Source: Pollenia angustigena (Eukaryota; Arthropoda; Insecta; Diptera; Polleniidae). Taken from it: a stretch of DNA of 64,000 nucleotides. Under the pieces are notes generated by a model that was given only the letters and a program-made list of their open reading frames with translations, did not search any database and was not told the DNA's origin. A program made the translations under genes and the position numbers. Shown here one piece after another: positions 1-12,209 of the stretch (within the stretch, counting starts at the first letter, position 1; the number at the start of each line of letters is the position of its first letter). The DNA lies in assembly GCA_930367215.1 (NCBI GenBank), contig OV884058.1:169676478-169740477 (forward strand), read 5' to 3'.

Positions 1-3000
1 CCTACACGTACTGGTATTACTACCACTAATTCCAATAGCATACCAAAGAGCAGAGGTATAACACCCAACATTAAAACTATTATCAAGACGGGCAGAGCAT
101 ATGAAGCACCAACCTTAAGCCATTGTTTTATTTTATCCATGACTGCAGCTCTACCTTGAGGCAACAGGGTAACTGCAATAGCTATTCCTCTTGTTATCAT
201 CCAGCACAAATAAGTTCCCAAGGCTGCTGTGTACAACTCATGAGGCCGTGGTGTAACCTCTGTACTTTGCACTACAACCTGTGTTGTTATGCTGCCTACT
301 GACCACAAAGACATAACTTGTCGTCCAATCCACACTGGTACGGTAAGAGTTAGCAGTGAAGACGCCACTAATGATATACACATAAAAAATATCAAACCAC
401 ACAGTCTTATAGGAAATATAGACGGTTTTTCATAAGGTTGAAATGCAACGGGTACATCACGATGTATTATGGCATGATGTACCGCCGCCAAATTACGTTC
501 AGCTGGTGGCGGCGGAGGTGGTGGTGGAGGTGGTGCCTGTGGTTGTGCTTGTATAGGATTTGCTGCATTTTCGCCATTTTCATCTGCTTGATTTTCATTT
601 TCGCCATTGTTTTCTTGTGCATTATTTGCATTATTATCATCTGGATTGTCAGCATTATTATTGTTGTTAGCTTGTTGATTGGTGGGTTCTGGAGGAGGGT
701 CATTGCTTAAGAGATAGCTGCGTATACCCAAAATCCATGATACACAAATACACCAGATACGTAAAATCTTTTTTAACCAAACGCGTGTATGGGACTGTTC
801 AAAGAAGCCGGGTAAAATTATCTGGTGAAATAATAAAAAAAAGATTTTTTACTACAACTATTTTAAATTTGGTCTTATTGTTTAAATTTAGCATTTAAAG
901 ACCATTGTTTCTGACTTAATAAATCTCGGGCATGTTCTAGAAATTGAAATGAAGTGAAATTAAAATTGAACGAGATTTTTAGTTCAATTATTTACAAAAT
1001 GGCCGTAGTTTTTCCTAGCTTCAAGAGTTGTTCTTGTGAAGCTAATTGGTACTCAAAAAATGAAATTGATAAAATGGCATATTTTTATGAACTTTCAGTA
1101 CAGGGTCTTTTGTAAAATTTGATCGATTTCAAATCCATTTATTTCAATGTCTTTAAAATGCCCGTCTATCTAATGGATATGTCTAAACTAAAATCCGAAT
1201 TAATTCTAATATACATATACATATTTATATGTAATATGACATTATTAAACTGTTACTATGGGTTGAATTTCTTAGGTGCATTTTTAAAATCTCATAATTT
1301 GCTTCTTTACTCACCTGTAAAAGTAAAAGTTGTAAACTTAATTCATTTACTTCCGAGTCACCGGATAATGTATAAGGTAGAAATGATGGCCAAACAGTTT
1401 TCAATATTCGAATAGGCATCCAAAGCATCAGTAGGACAACTGAACCAAATATCATAGCCGAAGATATTAAACGGCGAACATGTCTTAAATTTGGAAGATG
1501 TATCATTTCCTATACACACAAATAAAATAATGTATAAAGATTTAAGTGTAAAAAAGAAAAAACAAGTGACGAACCTGAATAGGACTGAAATCTGGATCAT
1601 TTAAATTTCTTAAAAACCATAAAACACCAGGACGCAAAACTTCTCTCAGTAGAGAAATGAAAGCAGCAAAGTAATATACATAAACCATGCCAAACATCCA
1701 GTGGACAAAAAGTGAAGTACCCGGAGCGGCGGTAAAACTAGCCTTGCGATCTTTAAGTCTAAATTAAAACCAAACTTATTTATTGCTTAAAATTTAAACT
1801 GCTAAAAAACTTACGTAGCATCAAATAAAGGCAGTGAACATATATCTAACCACCAGCCGCAAACCAAGGGTAGAACTCCTATCTCCACCACCGACAATAG
1901 CGATACTTTTACCACTATATAGCATAAGCCAATTAGACTGCGTACTCTTTTCATATGGAATGCTTTTGCCAAAAAATGTAATACTACCAATATATGACCA
2001 ATAAAACAATAACCAAACAGTGTCGTTATTAGGCCATGGAAATGTAAAAGTGGCTTATCTGGATTTAAAAGATTCATTGATTGCAATATGAAGTGACCAA
2101 TACAGTAGGGACAAAAGGCAAAGGCAAAAATTAACATGGTATTTAATGATATAATCCAAAAAACATGCTCTAGGAACACCAAAGAACCATCTAAGCCCAA
2201 TAATCGTTCCCAAGTTAACTCCTCAGCAGCACGATCCCATTCCATAGGGTTCCAATTTGGCTCATCGTTATCATTATCAGCAGCATTTGCGGCTGCATTA
2301 TTGTTTTGATTGTTATTTTCACCTCCTGCCAAAGCAGGCGGTAACTGCGGACCAAATTCTAAAGGGGCGTCGCCCTCATTTTCGGCCGGATCTGCAACAG
2401 CGGGTGCGTTGTTGTTTATAGGTTCTACTATGTGTGCATCAGCCACATTGTTGTTCTCATTAGCGCCAGCAGCAGCTGCTTCGGCGTTAGGTTCATTATT
2501 AATTCTTTGGTCAGCCAACAGCTCGTTGTTTTCTGCGGGTATAGCTTCTTCTAAAATATCGCCGACTCCCTCATTTTCCCCTACATTGGCTTCTCCGGCA
2601 GCTTCTTGTGCAACTTCGCCCGGTAAGGGAACAAGATCTACATCATCGTCTGCTTCATTATTCCCGCCACCATCTGCACCATCAACTGCAGGGGCGTCAT
2701 CACGTTCCAGCCAGTCCGGACCACCACCCAGCAATATCTGCTCCCTTAGCCATACCAAGCCAATAAAAGACAACAATGTACAGGCCACCACGAAGCAACC
2801 ACGAAAAACATCCGAAGCCAAATTTTCCGTAGAAAACAAATCGAACGGCAGCGAGAGAATCATGTCAAATGATGATGCCCGAAACAAATAACGATACGTG
2901 CGATAGGCCGACAATGGAACAATAACAAACCAGGCCAAACCCACTAGAGAATAATGAGCCCACGACTTTGCTGCCTTCATAATGGCCGATATTAAACCTC

Positions 3001-3241
3001 CGGCCACATCCCGCAACGGCAAAACACGGGGCATATCAGGCGAGTATATGGGTTGAAAACTAAAACGATGACCACATAATTCACAATATTCCTTGTGCGA
3101 ATACCGCATCCATTGCATTAAGCAGTCCTGATGGATATACTTTATGCTACCCGTGCAAACACAAGGGTAGAAAAGAGGACGATCAGATTGAGCCTCACAA
3201 CGACAAACGCGACAAATATCACCTTGTGACAAATCATCCAT
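1..3241 (-). CDS. MARCHF6 (Doa10/TEB4 homolog): MARCH6/Doa10-type membrane E3 ubiquitin ligase, 3' end missing
   Basis: Endoplasmic-reticulum E3 ligase of the MARCH6/TEB4/Doa10 family, which ubiquitinates misfolded and sterol-pathway proteins. Coding exons on the minus strand are 1815-3241, 1575-1758, 1315-1509 and 821 down to the window edge; frames join exactly across GT-AG introns. The N-terminus is a C4HC3 RING-CH finger (C10, C13, C27, C29, H37, C40, C53, C56). Multiple hydrophobic membrane segments follow, with an acidic Asn/Ala/Glu-rich loop at about residues 190-330. Exon 2 carries the family-typical TD-domain stretch (FVHWMFGMVYVYYFA, LREVLRPGVLWFLRNLNDPD). The fourth exon has an Asn-rich then a poly-Pro linker before further membrane segments. 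About 875 residues are visible; the C-terminus lies off the left edge. The ATG at 3241 is the natural start because the RING begins nine residues later. The last intron (822-1314) contains a dispersed repeat. Confidence 0.95.
886..1110. repeat. dispersed repeat inside a MARCH6 intron
   Basis: Begins with a CGGGCATGTTCTAGAA motif like the ends of the repeats at 8444 and 23050. It then runs in parallel with 56670-56850: both contain a CCGTAGTTTTTCCT stretch and a following TGGTACTC/TGGTACCT stretch. It does not disturb the splice sites. The right end is not defined. Confidence 0.55.
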
Positions 3242-3839
3242 TGTTTACAATTAAAAAAAGCTTTTCACTTTTTTCTTCTCGCGAGAACTTCAGTTATTCA
3301 TGAGGATTTATTGCTAAAGAATTCCCTTTTCACTTCACTACTTTAAGGAATCCTTTCTATTTAATTTTTCTATGCACTATTAATATTTTACAAAAATTTT
3401 CTTCCACAATTTTTTTCCTTTATTAATTGCAACACGTCAATTTATCAACCAGCTGTTTCTCTCTCATTAATTGTTGTTGTTATTTTTGAAAACTGTCAAA
3501 GAATAATTACAACATTTTATGTTGCCCCTTTGTTTTGATTCGATTTGGGCATTATATTTTTATAAATCTTATTACAAAGTTATTTTATAAAAAAGTTTAT
3601 GTAATATTTTTATGTTTACTGTGTTGTTTTAAAAATAAATAAAAAATTAAATCAATGTTAATTTTCAAATATACCTTGAATTAAATAAATTTATTCTACG
3701 AGTATTCCCGGTTACAAAACTGTTTTAAAGTTGAAAAGATCTTTATCTACATGTAATTCACATACAATTATTGGTAGCATTATTGAGTACTATATTAAAT
3801 TCAGGCCTATCACTCAACTTAATTAAAATCGAAAGTGGA

Positions 3840-3916
3840 AGTGATTGGTTATTTTTTATCTGCTCGTTTTGTGATACAAGCTGTCAAATGTTGTATAGTA
3901 AACAAGTTATCAAACC
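3840..3916. repeat. fragment of the 4265-4523 MITE family
   Basis: About 75 bp (TTATTTTTTATCTGCTCG onwards, through a TGTTGTATAGTAAACAAG block) matches the left interior of the element at 4265-4523 in the same orientation with few differences. No terminal repeat or target duplication is present here, so it is a partial copy. Confidence 0.6.
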
Positions 3917-4264
3917 CTTTATAAACATGTTTTATTTCTTATAAATAATGGGGTTAGAATTTACGACCGAAAATTATTTGAATGCTTCTTCTTCGTCGTC
4001 TTTACTCTGCAAAGTTTTTGCTGAAATGAATTCATTAAGCACTAGACACCACAAAAAGTTTGACAAATATCCAACATATCTGCCAAATATTAAAAACTGT
4101 TAATATAACTGCAAACTTGCTTCAAATGTTTGTACGAACAGCAAACACGCCAATTGACAACAAAAAATATTTGTACAAACATAAAATTTTAACATATTTT
4201 TATTTTATTTTGTTCATTTTGCCCTTTAATTTGGCGATTTTTGCACATTATTATAACTTTCCTA

Positions 4265-4523
4265 CAAGGTATATTTATAGCAGGTAGTCTCGGAAAGCCA
4301 GCTGGCTATTTTTTATTTGCTTGTTTTGTGATACAAACTGTCAAATGTTGTATAGTAAACAAGTAAACAAGGTTTTTTGTCTTTATCTTTTGCCTTTTTT
4401 GTCTCTTTTCAACCCCTTTGCTGTTTGACAGTTCGTATCACAAAACAACAATAAAAAGCCCTGCTGTTTGTTTTATTGTAGAATTGTTGTAATCTCGCGG
4501 CTACCTGCTATAAATATACCTTG
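4265..4523. mobile_element. hAT-type MITE, 259 bp
   Basis: Ends are CAAGGTATATTTATAGCAGG and its reverse complement, with a further inner inverted repeat. Flanks are CTTTCCTA and CTTCCCTA, a 7 of 8 match, as expected for an 8-bp hAT target duplication. No coding capacity. Shares its terminal CAAGGTATATTTA with the element at 19937-20161. Confidence 0.8.
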
Positions 4524-4526
4524 CTT

Positions 4527-4640
4527 CCCTACAAGAAATGAATGAATAAAGTTTTCGGTCACATTCGGTCATTTCTTTCTATAATTTTCTTAACACCTAA
4601 ATGAAAAATGTGACTACTCGCTCATTCATTTCTTGTAGGG
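4527..4640. repeat. 114-bp palindromic element
   Basis: Starts CCCTACAAGAAATGAATGA and ends with the inverted match TCATTCATTTCTTGTAGGG around a short unrelated core. It abuts the MITE at 4265-4523, whose right target duplication overlaps its first bases, so the MITE may have inserted at its edge. No clear target duplication of its own. Confidence 0.65.
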
Positions 4641-5024
4641 TTTATTATATTTTACTAGAGTAACCATGCCCGCGTTGCTGGACAATACAAAATAAGTTAA
4701 ATAAAGCGAGCAAGCAGAGCCTTATACGGACAAAATGTAATTCTCATAAGGAAAAAAATACATTTTATATAGGAAAAACACACCATCATAAAAGTGCGCG
4801 TTTAACGCATATTCATAGAAATTTTTCGATGTTTTTTTTATAAACCATCAGTGAAAGTAGGCCTTTCCAACGCATGTACTCGTTTGTCGGCTGAGTGGTC
4901 CTCGAGTTATAAAAGGACGAACATAGGACAACTTATTTATATATATATATATAGATTTACAGTTCTATAACAGGTTTTAATTGGATGAAAAAAAAAATCA
5001 AAACAAACATCAAAATATTTACCC

Positions 5025-5760
5025 CAGGTCTCCACATAGCAATATTTACTGCGGCAAACGTCAAATTTGATTGCTCCATTAAATTTGCGACGTATAGACA
5101 GCGAATTGCCATTAGTGGCAATCCATTGCGCAATGATTGCTCTTCTGATTGCTTGAGCAATTATTGCTTAGCAATCTGCTGTCAAATCAGTTGTAATTTA
5201 TCTGACATTTCATTTCTCTGTACGGTTGTTTATTTATTAGTGTGTTTATTTATTAAAAAAGCAATCAAGAAAAAGCCGCCAAGTGAAAAAATACTTCAAC
5301 AAAATACAGAAAAAGTTTTTATATATTATATTTTTAAATAAACGTCAATATCAACAAAAGCAAACGAAGAATTTGTTTTTTTTTTTTTTGTATATTTTTA
5401 TTTTTTCAATAGAACAATACAAGTTTTAGGTTTTTTTTCATACACAATAAACAAAAAAGTAATACAAAACACAGCTACGACAATTACAATTAATTATATT
5501 ATTAATTTAATTTATTAATTTAAAAAAGAAAATTTAACAACCACTTCAAAACACAACATAAAACATTTGTTATAAATACATCCACAAAACTTTATACAAC
5601 TACTCGCGGTGAAAATTGCAAATTTATGGCAAAGCAATTTCAAGTGTTCTCCAGCAATATAATCAGCAATTATTGCTCCATTGTTCTGTCATTGTTCTGT
5701 CATTGTTCTGCCGACGTTATTGCTTGTACTTAGCAATAAAAATTGCTACGTGGAGACCCA
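5025..5760. mobile_element. inverted-repeat element, 0.74 kb
   Basis: Left end GGTCTCCACATAGCAAT and right end ATTGCTACGTGGAGACC form inverted termini. Both subterminal regions are rich in repeated AGCAAT/ATTGCT motifs, and the centre is a low-complexity AT stretch. No target duplication could be fixed and no transposase is present. Confidence 0.6.
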
Positions 5761-6157
5761 GCGTTATGTTTTACCATTTTTATACAATTGGCTTAAATTT
5801 GAACGCAATTTTTGTGCGCACTCCTCCTGTTCTACCATTCTTTTTTAACCCCAAAATAATAGTCAACATAAACAGTGATATAACTAAAAGTCTGGCAGCT
5901 TTTTGTACAGCTGTCGCGGATTATGTTCAGTGTTTAACAAAAAAACCAAACAACAAAAATGTCATCGTAATTAGCAATTGTTCAATACACTATTCTCCAC
6001 AAATTATACTATTCTCACAGGGAATATTATTCTGTAAAAAATCGAACGTGTGAAAATGTAAGTTTAATTTGTCAAATTACCAATTTAAAAATTTTACAAT
6101 TTCAAATTTATTTAAGCTTAAAAATTTCACAACCCTCTAAGAAATTTGTAGTATAAA

Positions 6158-6682
6158 ATGTTGCGAACTATTTTTCAAAAAGCGGGGCAAAATGTTTTAC
6201 CCCGTTTAGGACAACGCTCAGTGGCTGCAAGCGGTATAAAGAACGAGATCTTTAATGTACAATCTTCCGAAGATTTTGAAAATAAAGTTAAAAAAAGTGA
6301 TAAAGTTGTGATTGTCGATTTTTTCGCAACGTAAGTTTGCTTGTTCTAATTATAAAATTGATTTTTTTTAATATTATATAATTGTATACATTAATCTATA
6401 ATGTATGTACATATTTGTTTTGCTTACTTATGCAGATGGTGTAATCCCTGTAAAATGTTGACTCCCCGTTTGGAATCAATTGTTGGTGAAAAAGCCGGCG
6501 CCATTAAATTGGCTAAGGTAGATATCGATGAGCACAGTGATTTAGCCTTAGACTATAATGTGGCCGCAGTACCTGTTCTAATGGCTATGAAAGATGGTAA
6601 AGTAGTTAATCGTATGGTTGGTCTACAGGATACTGATAAGCTTCGAGCCTGGATAGACAAAACTGTTGAAGAAAACAAGTAA
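6158..6682 (+). CDS. mitochondrial thioredoxin
   Basis: Thiol-disulfide oxidoreductase of the mitochondrial thioredoxin (TXN2-like) family, used by peroxiredoxin and repair pathways in the matrix. Exons are 6158-6330 and 6436-6682; the intron has a GTAAGT donor and a TGCAG acceptor and splits a Thr codon. The product is 139 residues. Residues 1-28 are basic and hydroxylated with few acids, as in a mitochondrial presequence. The active site WCNPC is at 59-63 (the Gly of the usual WCGPC is Asn, as I recall in fly mitochondrial thioredoxins), and the cis-Pro loop AAVPVL follows further on. An AATAAA lies at 6791. The open frame starting at 6401 begins inside the intron, so the true start is 6158. 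I see no sign of damage. Confidence 0.93.
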
Positions 6683-7623
6683 ACGCAATAGTTTTGGCAA
6701 AATGCAAATTAATAGAGTATGTATATTACAATCCCAAAAAAATGTATTTGAAAAGCAGCTTTAATATTCTAGAAACCTTAGAAAATTCTTAATAAATTTA
6801 ACAATATTGTCATCAGTTTTAAATAATTTTTATGTCTGAAAAATTATACTTTGGCTGAAAAGATAAGTTTCAAGTTTCATGGGCCTTGATAAGTTTTATT
6901 TTTAATAAATACTTTGAATTTAAATTCAAAAAAAATTTCTTTAAAAATTTTAGCTTTTTGATGTCTACATTTTTTGAGGCATTATTTGTGAAGCGGATAA
7001 CTCAATAAGAAATATTTGTTGGAATTCCTTTACATTTGGCGTAACACTATACATAGTTCTAGTAAATATGAATAAGTGTGCGAAATAGTTTTTTCTCTGA
7101 TGTTTATTTGTCAAGTTACCACCCCGTAAAGTTTTGCCGTTTTCAGAAAAATGTTTATTTAAATTATTTTTTCGTACCAAATATTAATCAAACAAAAAAA
7201 ATTTTAAGTGATTCTTAAAGAAAATCTATCGGTCTTTAAATAAAAAAACAAATTAATTTGAAAAAAAAATGTATCTGAAAAGCCGGAAATGACCAATTTA
7301 AAAAAATTAAAATTTTTCTAACTTAGTCCTAATTTTTTAACCGAAATTCTACAGTTTTCTTATTATACACACCCAGCAAAAAACTTTCGAAGTTTTTCAA
7401 GTAGAAGGGATATTTTCATGACTTCTTTAGCACTTAACTTCTTGAATGAATTAAAAATGCGTTCCAAAATTCGAATAAATTTTAAATAAGTGAACCCATG
7501 AAAAATTACATGCATTGAACCAATTCAACTCTTATGTAGGAATTACAATTTTGCACTATAATTAGGTATTCTTTTAGGATTGAAAGGGGACGAATATTAT
7601 ATACAATTGACTTTAATGATTGA

Positions 7624-7735
7624 GTTAAATTTGTTTAATATACATATCGTCAGTTGATTATTCAATTGTCGTATGTAATTTTTATCCACATACGGCAATT
7701 AAATAATCAACCGACGATATGTAAATACATTTAAC
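7624..7735. repeat. long imperfect palindrome
   Basis: The arms around CATATCGTCAGTTGATTATT and AATAATCAACCGACGATATG pair over roughly 50 bp each with a loop of a few bases, so the single strand would fold into a stable hairpin. It is probably a MITE remnant; no clear target duplication. Confidence 0.6.
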
Positions 7736-8443
7736 TTTAATATGTATTTAAATTTGTTATATTGCGTATATCAAGACCTATCCAGTAGGTCTGCGTACCT
7801 CTACAACAATAATTTACCCGCCGTTGTCAAAATCTTACTACTACATAGGGAAAACAAAAGGAAAAATGTAATTTATAATACATTCCCATAATGCATAAAA
7901 AAATTAATATCGAGCACCAAAGAAAATACGCATTAAAATCATTAAAGATTCATTGCTTTTCATTCACACTCATTTCAGTTAATATTCCAGGTCAATGAAA
8001 ACCCCGATCTTATCACTGAACTTTAATTGGTTCTAAGCAAAATTATTAATGACGAGCCGTTTACCTAAATGTGAACCCATGCTCGCCAATGACACGCTAA
8101 TGTTAAAATCATGCATGTTTCACCTAAAAAGAACCAGTGCATTATCCGCGGAACCCATGCATTTACTACTTCTTTTGCATGTCTTTTTTTGCTGGGTTGT
8201 TAAAAAGTTTTATTATGTAACATTAATTAGTTTAAAAGTCATGCAAAATTCTTTAAACCCGTACATGTAGTTTTTGCAATGAACCGCAAAAGACAGAAAA
8301 TTGAGTTTAAATCAAAATTGTTCCCAAGCTAATTTTTGGGAATACAAAATTTATTATTAATAAGATCTTTTGACGTGCTAAATTCCAAATTTTTATTTTT
8401 GATAAATGCGCTAAAATTTATTGTTAAGGAAAAGCTAGTTTCT

Positions 8444-9357
8444 CGGGTATGTTCTAGAATCCGAATCCACTTGAAATTGGATTACTTTAGCATTTCACAT
8501 CCACATGTTTTTATTCGTTTTCAATTAGAGTAGTAAGGGGTTGGTGAAAGTAAAACGAATCGACTTTAATTCTAATATGAGATAACATTTTTAACAAAAA
8601 AAAAGATCTAGTTTTTAGTTTAGAATGGTCTTTATCCAATTTAATCAAAAATATATCGTTACCTAAAACCCAAAGTTAAATATCGACTTTTTTCATTAAT
8701 TTTGATGTAATTATAGCTCATTTTTAACGCTTTTTATGTTATTTTCCGACAATTTGTTTTTTTCAATCGATTTATCGATCTTGAACTAGTTTTTGGGATT
8801 GTTTCAAATTTGGCAATTTTTCGCGAATTTTAGCCATGTTCGCGATAAAAGCGGTTTGTTCCTGTAAGTTTTCTGATTCTTTACAGCTTTAACGATTTAT
8901 AATAAAAAGTAGACTTTGTCATCATGCCGCTGTTAGCAAATTTTTGCGAATTTCCGCTAATTTAGCAATTTTTACCGAATTTTTCCATTCCTTATAGTTT
9001 AGGGACTTTTAATCAATTTTATGCCTTGTTTGAAATATTAAAAATTTTCGCGAATTTTCGCTATTTCTGCAAATTCTTTTTGTTACTTTCCGACATTTTG
9101 GTTTTTTAACCAATTTAGCGATTTTAAATAAATTTTTTTGTTTCGCTATAGAAGCGATTGTTTCCTGTGATTCTTTACAGCTTTCATCAATTTTAAAAAA
9201 TATTTTCCGTTGCTATCATGCTGCGGTTAGCAAATTAGCGATCTTAAGTTCAACTAAAGTTTTTTCGAACAAAAATTTCCAATACACAAAAACACGAATT
9301 TTGCGGATTCAAAAAATTTTTCGTTTTTAATTCGAGTCGCAACCTAGAACATACCTG
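8444..9357. mobile_element. dispersed inverted-terminus repeat, 0.9 kb
   Basis: Left end CGGGTATGTTCTAG and right end CTAGAACATACCTG are inverted with one mismatch. The interior has tandemly reiterated phrases (GCGAATTTTCGC-like, CAATCGATTTATCGATC-like). A shorter copy lies at 23050-23574 and a relative at 886. No coding capacity; class not determined. Confidence 0.65.
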
Positions 9358-9920
9358 TCTATGTGCATTTCACTGGTTGCTTCGACATAATTTTTTTAAT
9401 TTTCTTTTTAGCGAAATAAGCCTGCGGCGTATTATTATATTGTAAAACTTTTATTATGTGCTCTTCATAAGTTTAAAAGCAACACTTTACCACCCCGTAA
9501 CTCGACAAAGAAGCATCATAGAAAAAAATATTTCGCACACTTATTCATATCTACTTGAACTATAGTTTTGCCAAATATAAAGAAATTCTAGCAAAAAAAA
9601 TGTGTCCTATGTTTTAAATTGAACTCTAAAAGTATTTCGACTGGAAGATATTTATATATTTCTTTGAACCAAAATTTTTCAAAACTTGTTTATTTCACAT
9701 TCGATAGAAATGGTTTTTAACTTTTTCTTTATTTAGTAACATTGAAATGAAAACTGCGAAAATAAAATGGGAAATAAACTCTATAATTACACCGGAAAAA
9801 AGGATAAAAGGCATGATTTCATCAATTTACTATAAATTGACATTACCGATTTTAAATATACATTTTTGTAACAAAAAATGTTACAGGTATACAGAACTTG
9901 AAACGAATTACTTTTGTTAA

Positions 9921-10362
9921 CCCTTCTGCATCCCTTGGATATGTGCCCTTCCTATGATCTTTTGGGTCAATATGACCCAACAATAAAATGTTAACAGCAT
10001 TTCATATTTAAGTATAATAAAAACAAAAGCGATTGTATTGATTATTTGACCGAAAAAATTATTGATCGATGATTCTGAATGAAGATGAACTCAATTCAAT
10101 AGAAAACTAATTTTAAAGTGGAATTAAACTTGCAATATCGCTTGTTGGGTCATATTGACCCAAAGGATATTAAATGTGTGTAAATCGTGTTTTTTGGAGG
10201 GGGAAGGAAAAACTAAAATTTTATTATTTTCATTTAAATTTATAATTTTTGTCCCTGTAATGGATAAATTGAAGTTTCACGTCCATATCTTATGTTTAAA
10301 GGGACAAATTTTGCGTTTGAAAACCAAAATTGGGTCAAATTGACCCAAGGAGTGCAGAAGGG
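9921..10362. mobile_element. piggyBac-like MITE, 442 bp
   Basis: Terminal CCCTTCTGCATCCCTTGG and its inverted counterpart CCAAGGAGTGCAGAAGGG are flanked by TTAA on both sides (9917-9920 and 10363-10366), the signature of piggyBac integration. Inside are three copies of the palindrome TTGGGTCAWWTTGACCCAA or a close variant at 9962, 10145 and 10330, the outer two just inside the ends. No transposase. Confidence 0.85.
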
Positions 10363-10530
10363 TTAAAACCACTAATAATAGAAAAAAAATTCAATGTAAC
10401 ATTAAAACTTTTTAAAATTAATAATGCAAAATGAAACAAAAAAGTTTGGTTTATTTTACTTCAACAGAAATTGCAATACAAAAGACTCTGAATTTAAAAA
10501 AGAAAAACTATGTGAGAACTTTCTTGTTAA

Positions 10531-11478
10531 CCCTTCTGCATTCAATATGACCCAATTTTACTTCCAATCAAGTTGATGATACAGTATCGGCCTTATATGT
10601 TATTTTATCCTAAAAATTGGAAACTACAGAAAGAATTATCAGTAGTTTTTTTATCAATTGAAAAAAATTGTTTAAAAAGTATTTTAATTTAATTAATGTG
10701 ATAATTAAATCAATTATTTTTTTTGTTGAAAAAAAATTAAAAATATGATTTTGATTTAATTAACATTTTAGTTGTTTTAAAAAAAATTTTGAATTCAAAT
10801 ATTGATTAAATAACAAAGTCTTATTTGACTTTTTCTTTTAAAATAAAATAATTTAACTTGTACAATTGTTGTTGGGAATTGTCAAAACCTGAGCTATATT
10901 TAATTAAATCGATGAACACGTTGTTTGAAACGCGAAATTTTTTGATAATGATTCATATATAATCATTTTGTTAATAGGTGTAAAATCAACAAATTGTTTG
11001 CTTGATTCTATGAATTTGGTGATAGAGAAAATTTTTAATTTTTTCTGTGATTAAGCACGACAAACAAAATCTTATTAATTGAAAATGTTGTGTTCCCACA
11101 AATAACTTTGATAATAAATTAGCAACTTGCTTAATTTTGATTTTCATGCGAAAACATTAAAGCAAGTTGTTTCTGTTTTTATTTTGTTTTAACCCACTTA
11201 CAACTGCAGTTAATGTTGTGTGGATTTTAACCAATTGCAGTGGGAAATGTAAAATAAGGTTAAACATACTGTTTATTATTGTTATTTTGTTTAATCTTTG
11301 ATATCGTTTCAAATAAGACTTTGTGTGCTTGAATTTCTCATTCACGTTGCAGTTTAATTTGAAATGGTCTAAAAGTGTTGTAAATTATATTAATCTGATG
11401 TTTTCATTTAAGTAAAAGTTGGGTCAAATTGACCCAAATTATCACAGATGGGGGAAAGTTAGATGGAATGCAGAAGGG
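10531..11478. mobile_element. piggyBac-like element, 948 bp, second copy
   Basis: Starts TTAA|CCCTTCTGCATTC and ends GAATGCAGAAGGG|TTGA, so the right TTAA has one change. It carries the same palindromic motif at 11419-11437 and half of it at 10545. The middle differs from the copy at 9921 and contains a block (about 11166-11300) shared with the element at 51137-51566, suggesting a captured or nested second repeat. No transposase. Confidence 0.8.
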
Positions 11479-11827
11479 TTGAACAACTCGGCGAGTATTG
11501 GGCTAAAAACCAAGAGATCACTTTGTATGTCAGTATAATTAATGACAGCAATGATGTTAAAGTAATGATGAAAACTATCATCAAAGTATAGAGGATTGTG
11601 ACTGGAGTAAGAAATCAAAAATGAAGACAGCATACTATGATTATTATCTTTAGTTTTATTTATTTAATTGTGAATCTCAGTTTTTTTTTATTCAAAATAA
11701 TCAGTTTTAGCAAAACAAGATTTTTGAGTTTTCCTCAAGAGCACATAACAAAACTTGATTATTCCAATCAGCCGCGTTAAAACTGAATTATTCCATTTCA
11801 AATTTTGGATTTATTAAAAATATATTC

Positions 11828-11967
11828 ACTCTTATCCTGGTTGGCGAATTTAAAATACGCCTGCAACTGTTTGGTAAGAGATTAAAGAGAACGTGAACGT
11901 ATTTCCTTAATTCTATTACCAAACAGTCGCAGGCGTATTTTATATTCGCCAACCAAGATAAGGGTGC
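11828..11967. mobile_element. foldback MITE, 140 bp
   Basis: Arms starting CTTATCCTGGTTGGCGAATT and ending with the inverted CGCCAACCAAGATAAGGG match over about 45 bp each, including ATACGCCTGC and ACTGTTTGGTAA, leaving only a 45-bp loop. A distant relative may lie at 32890-33090. No clear target duplication. Confidence 0.7.
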
Positions 11968-12209
11968 TTAATGCTAAATTTTTGAATGCTATACAAAGCA
12001 ACGTCTCATCTTGTCGTCTATAATAATGCAACAAAAGTTCGGGTTAAAAACATAGTTCCATACCTACCTAAAAATTATTTTCTCAAATTGATGGTACCTA
12101 TAAGTAAGAAAAATCTAGACATTTCAATTTTTTTTAACTTAATAAAGTGTTTTATTTTAATTCAAAATTAAAAAAAGTATTTTAAATTTATTAACCAACA
12201 TCCACTTAA

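Larger units (their letters stand above)
3242..6157. other. intergenic region between divergent MARCH6 and thioredoxin
   Basis: The two genes point away from each other across 2.9 kb. No convincing coding region is seen; the short open frames at 4985-5341 and 5616-6053 lie inside an inverted-repeat element and look accidental. The space holds a MITE fragment, a complete hAT-type MITE, a short palindrome and a 0.74-kb inverted-repeat element. A donor-like AAAT|GTAAGT at about 6056 could end a 5'UTR exon of the thioredoxin gene, which is unproven. Confidence 0.6.
6683..9916. other. gene-free stretch after thioredoxin
   Basis: Contains the 3'UTR of the thioredoxin gene, a palindrome near 7.65 kb, and the dispersed repeat at 8444-9357. 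Short open frames (6965-7180, 8049-8270, 8336-8533) show no recognisable domain and I do not call them genes. Confidence 0.6.

Noticed and set aside
2310..2891. 193-codon plus-strand open frame opposite MARCH6
   Set aside because: Antisense shadow of the Ala/Asn-rich loop of the certain MARCH6 exon; low complexity and no recognisable domain.
4985..5341. 118-codon open frame in the MARCH6-thioredoxin gap
   Set aside because: Lies within the inverted-repeat element 5025-5760 and consists of its AGCAAT-type repeats.
5600..6053. Possible alternative upstream coding exon for the thioredoxin gene
   Set aside because: The open frame 5616-6053 ends before a donor-like site but overlaps the inverted-repeat element and would add an implausible N-terminus; the mitochondrial presequence begins at 6158.
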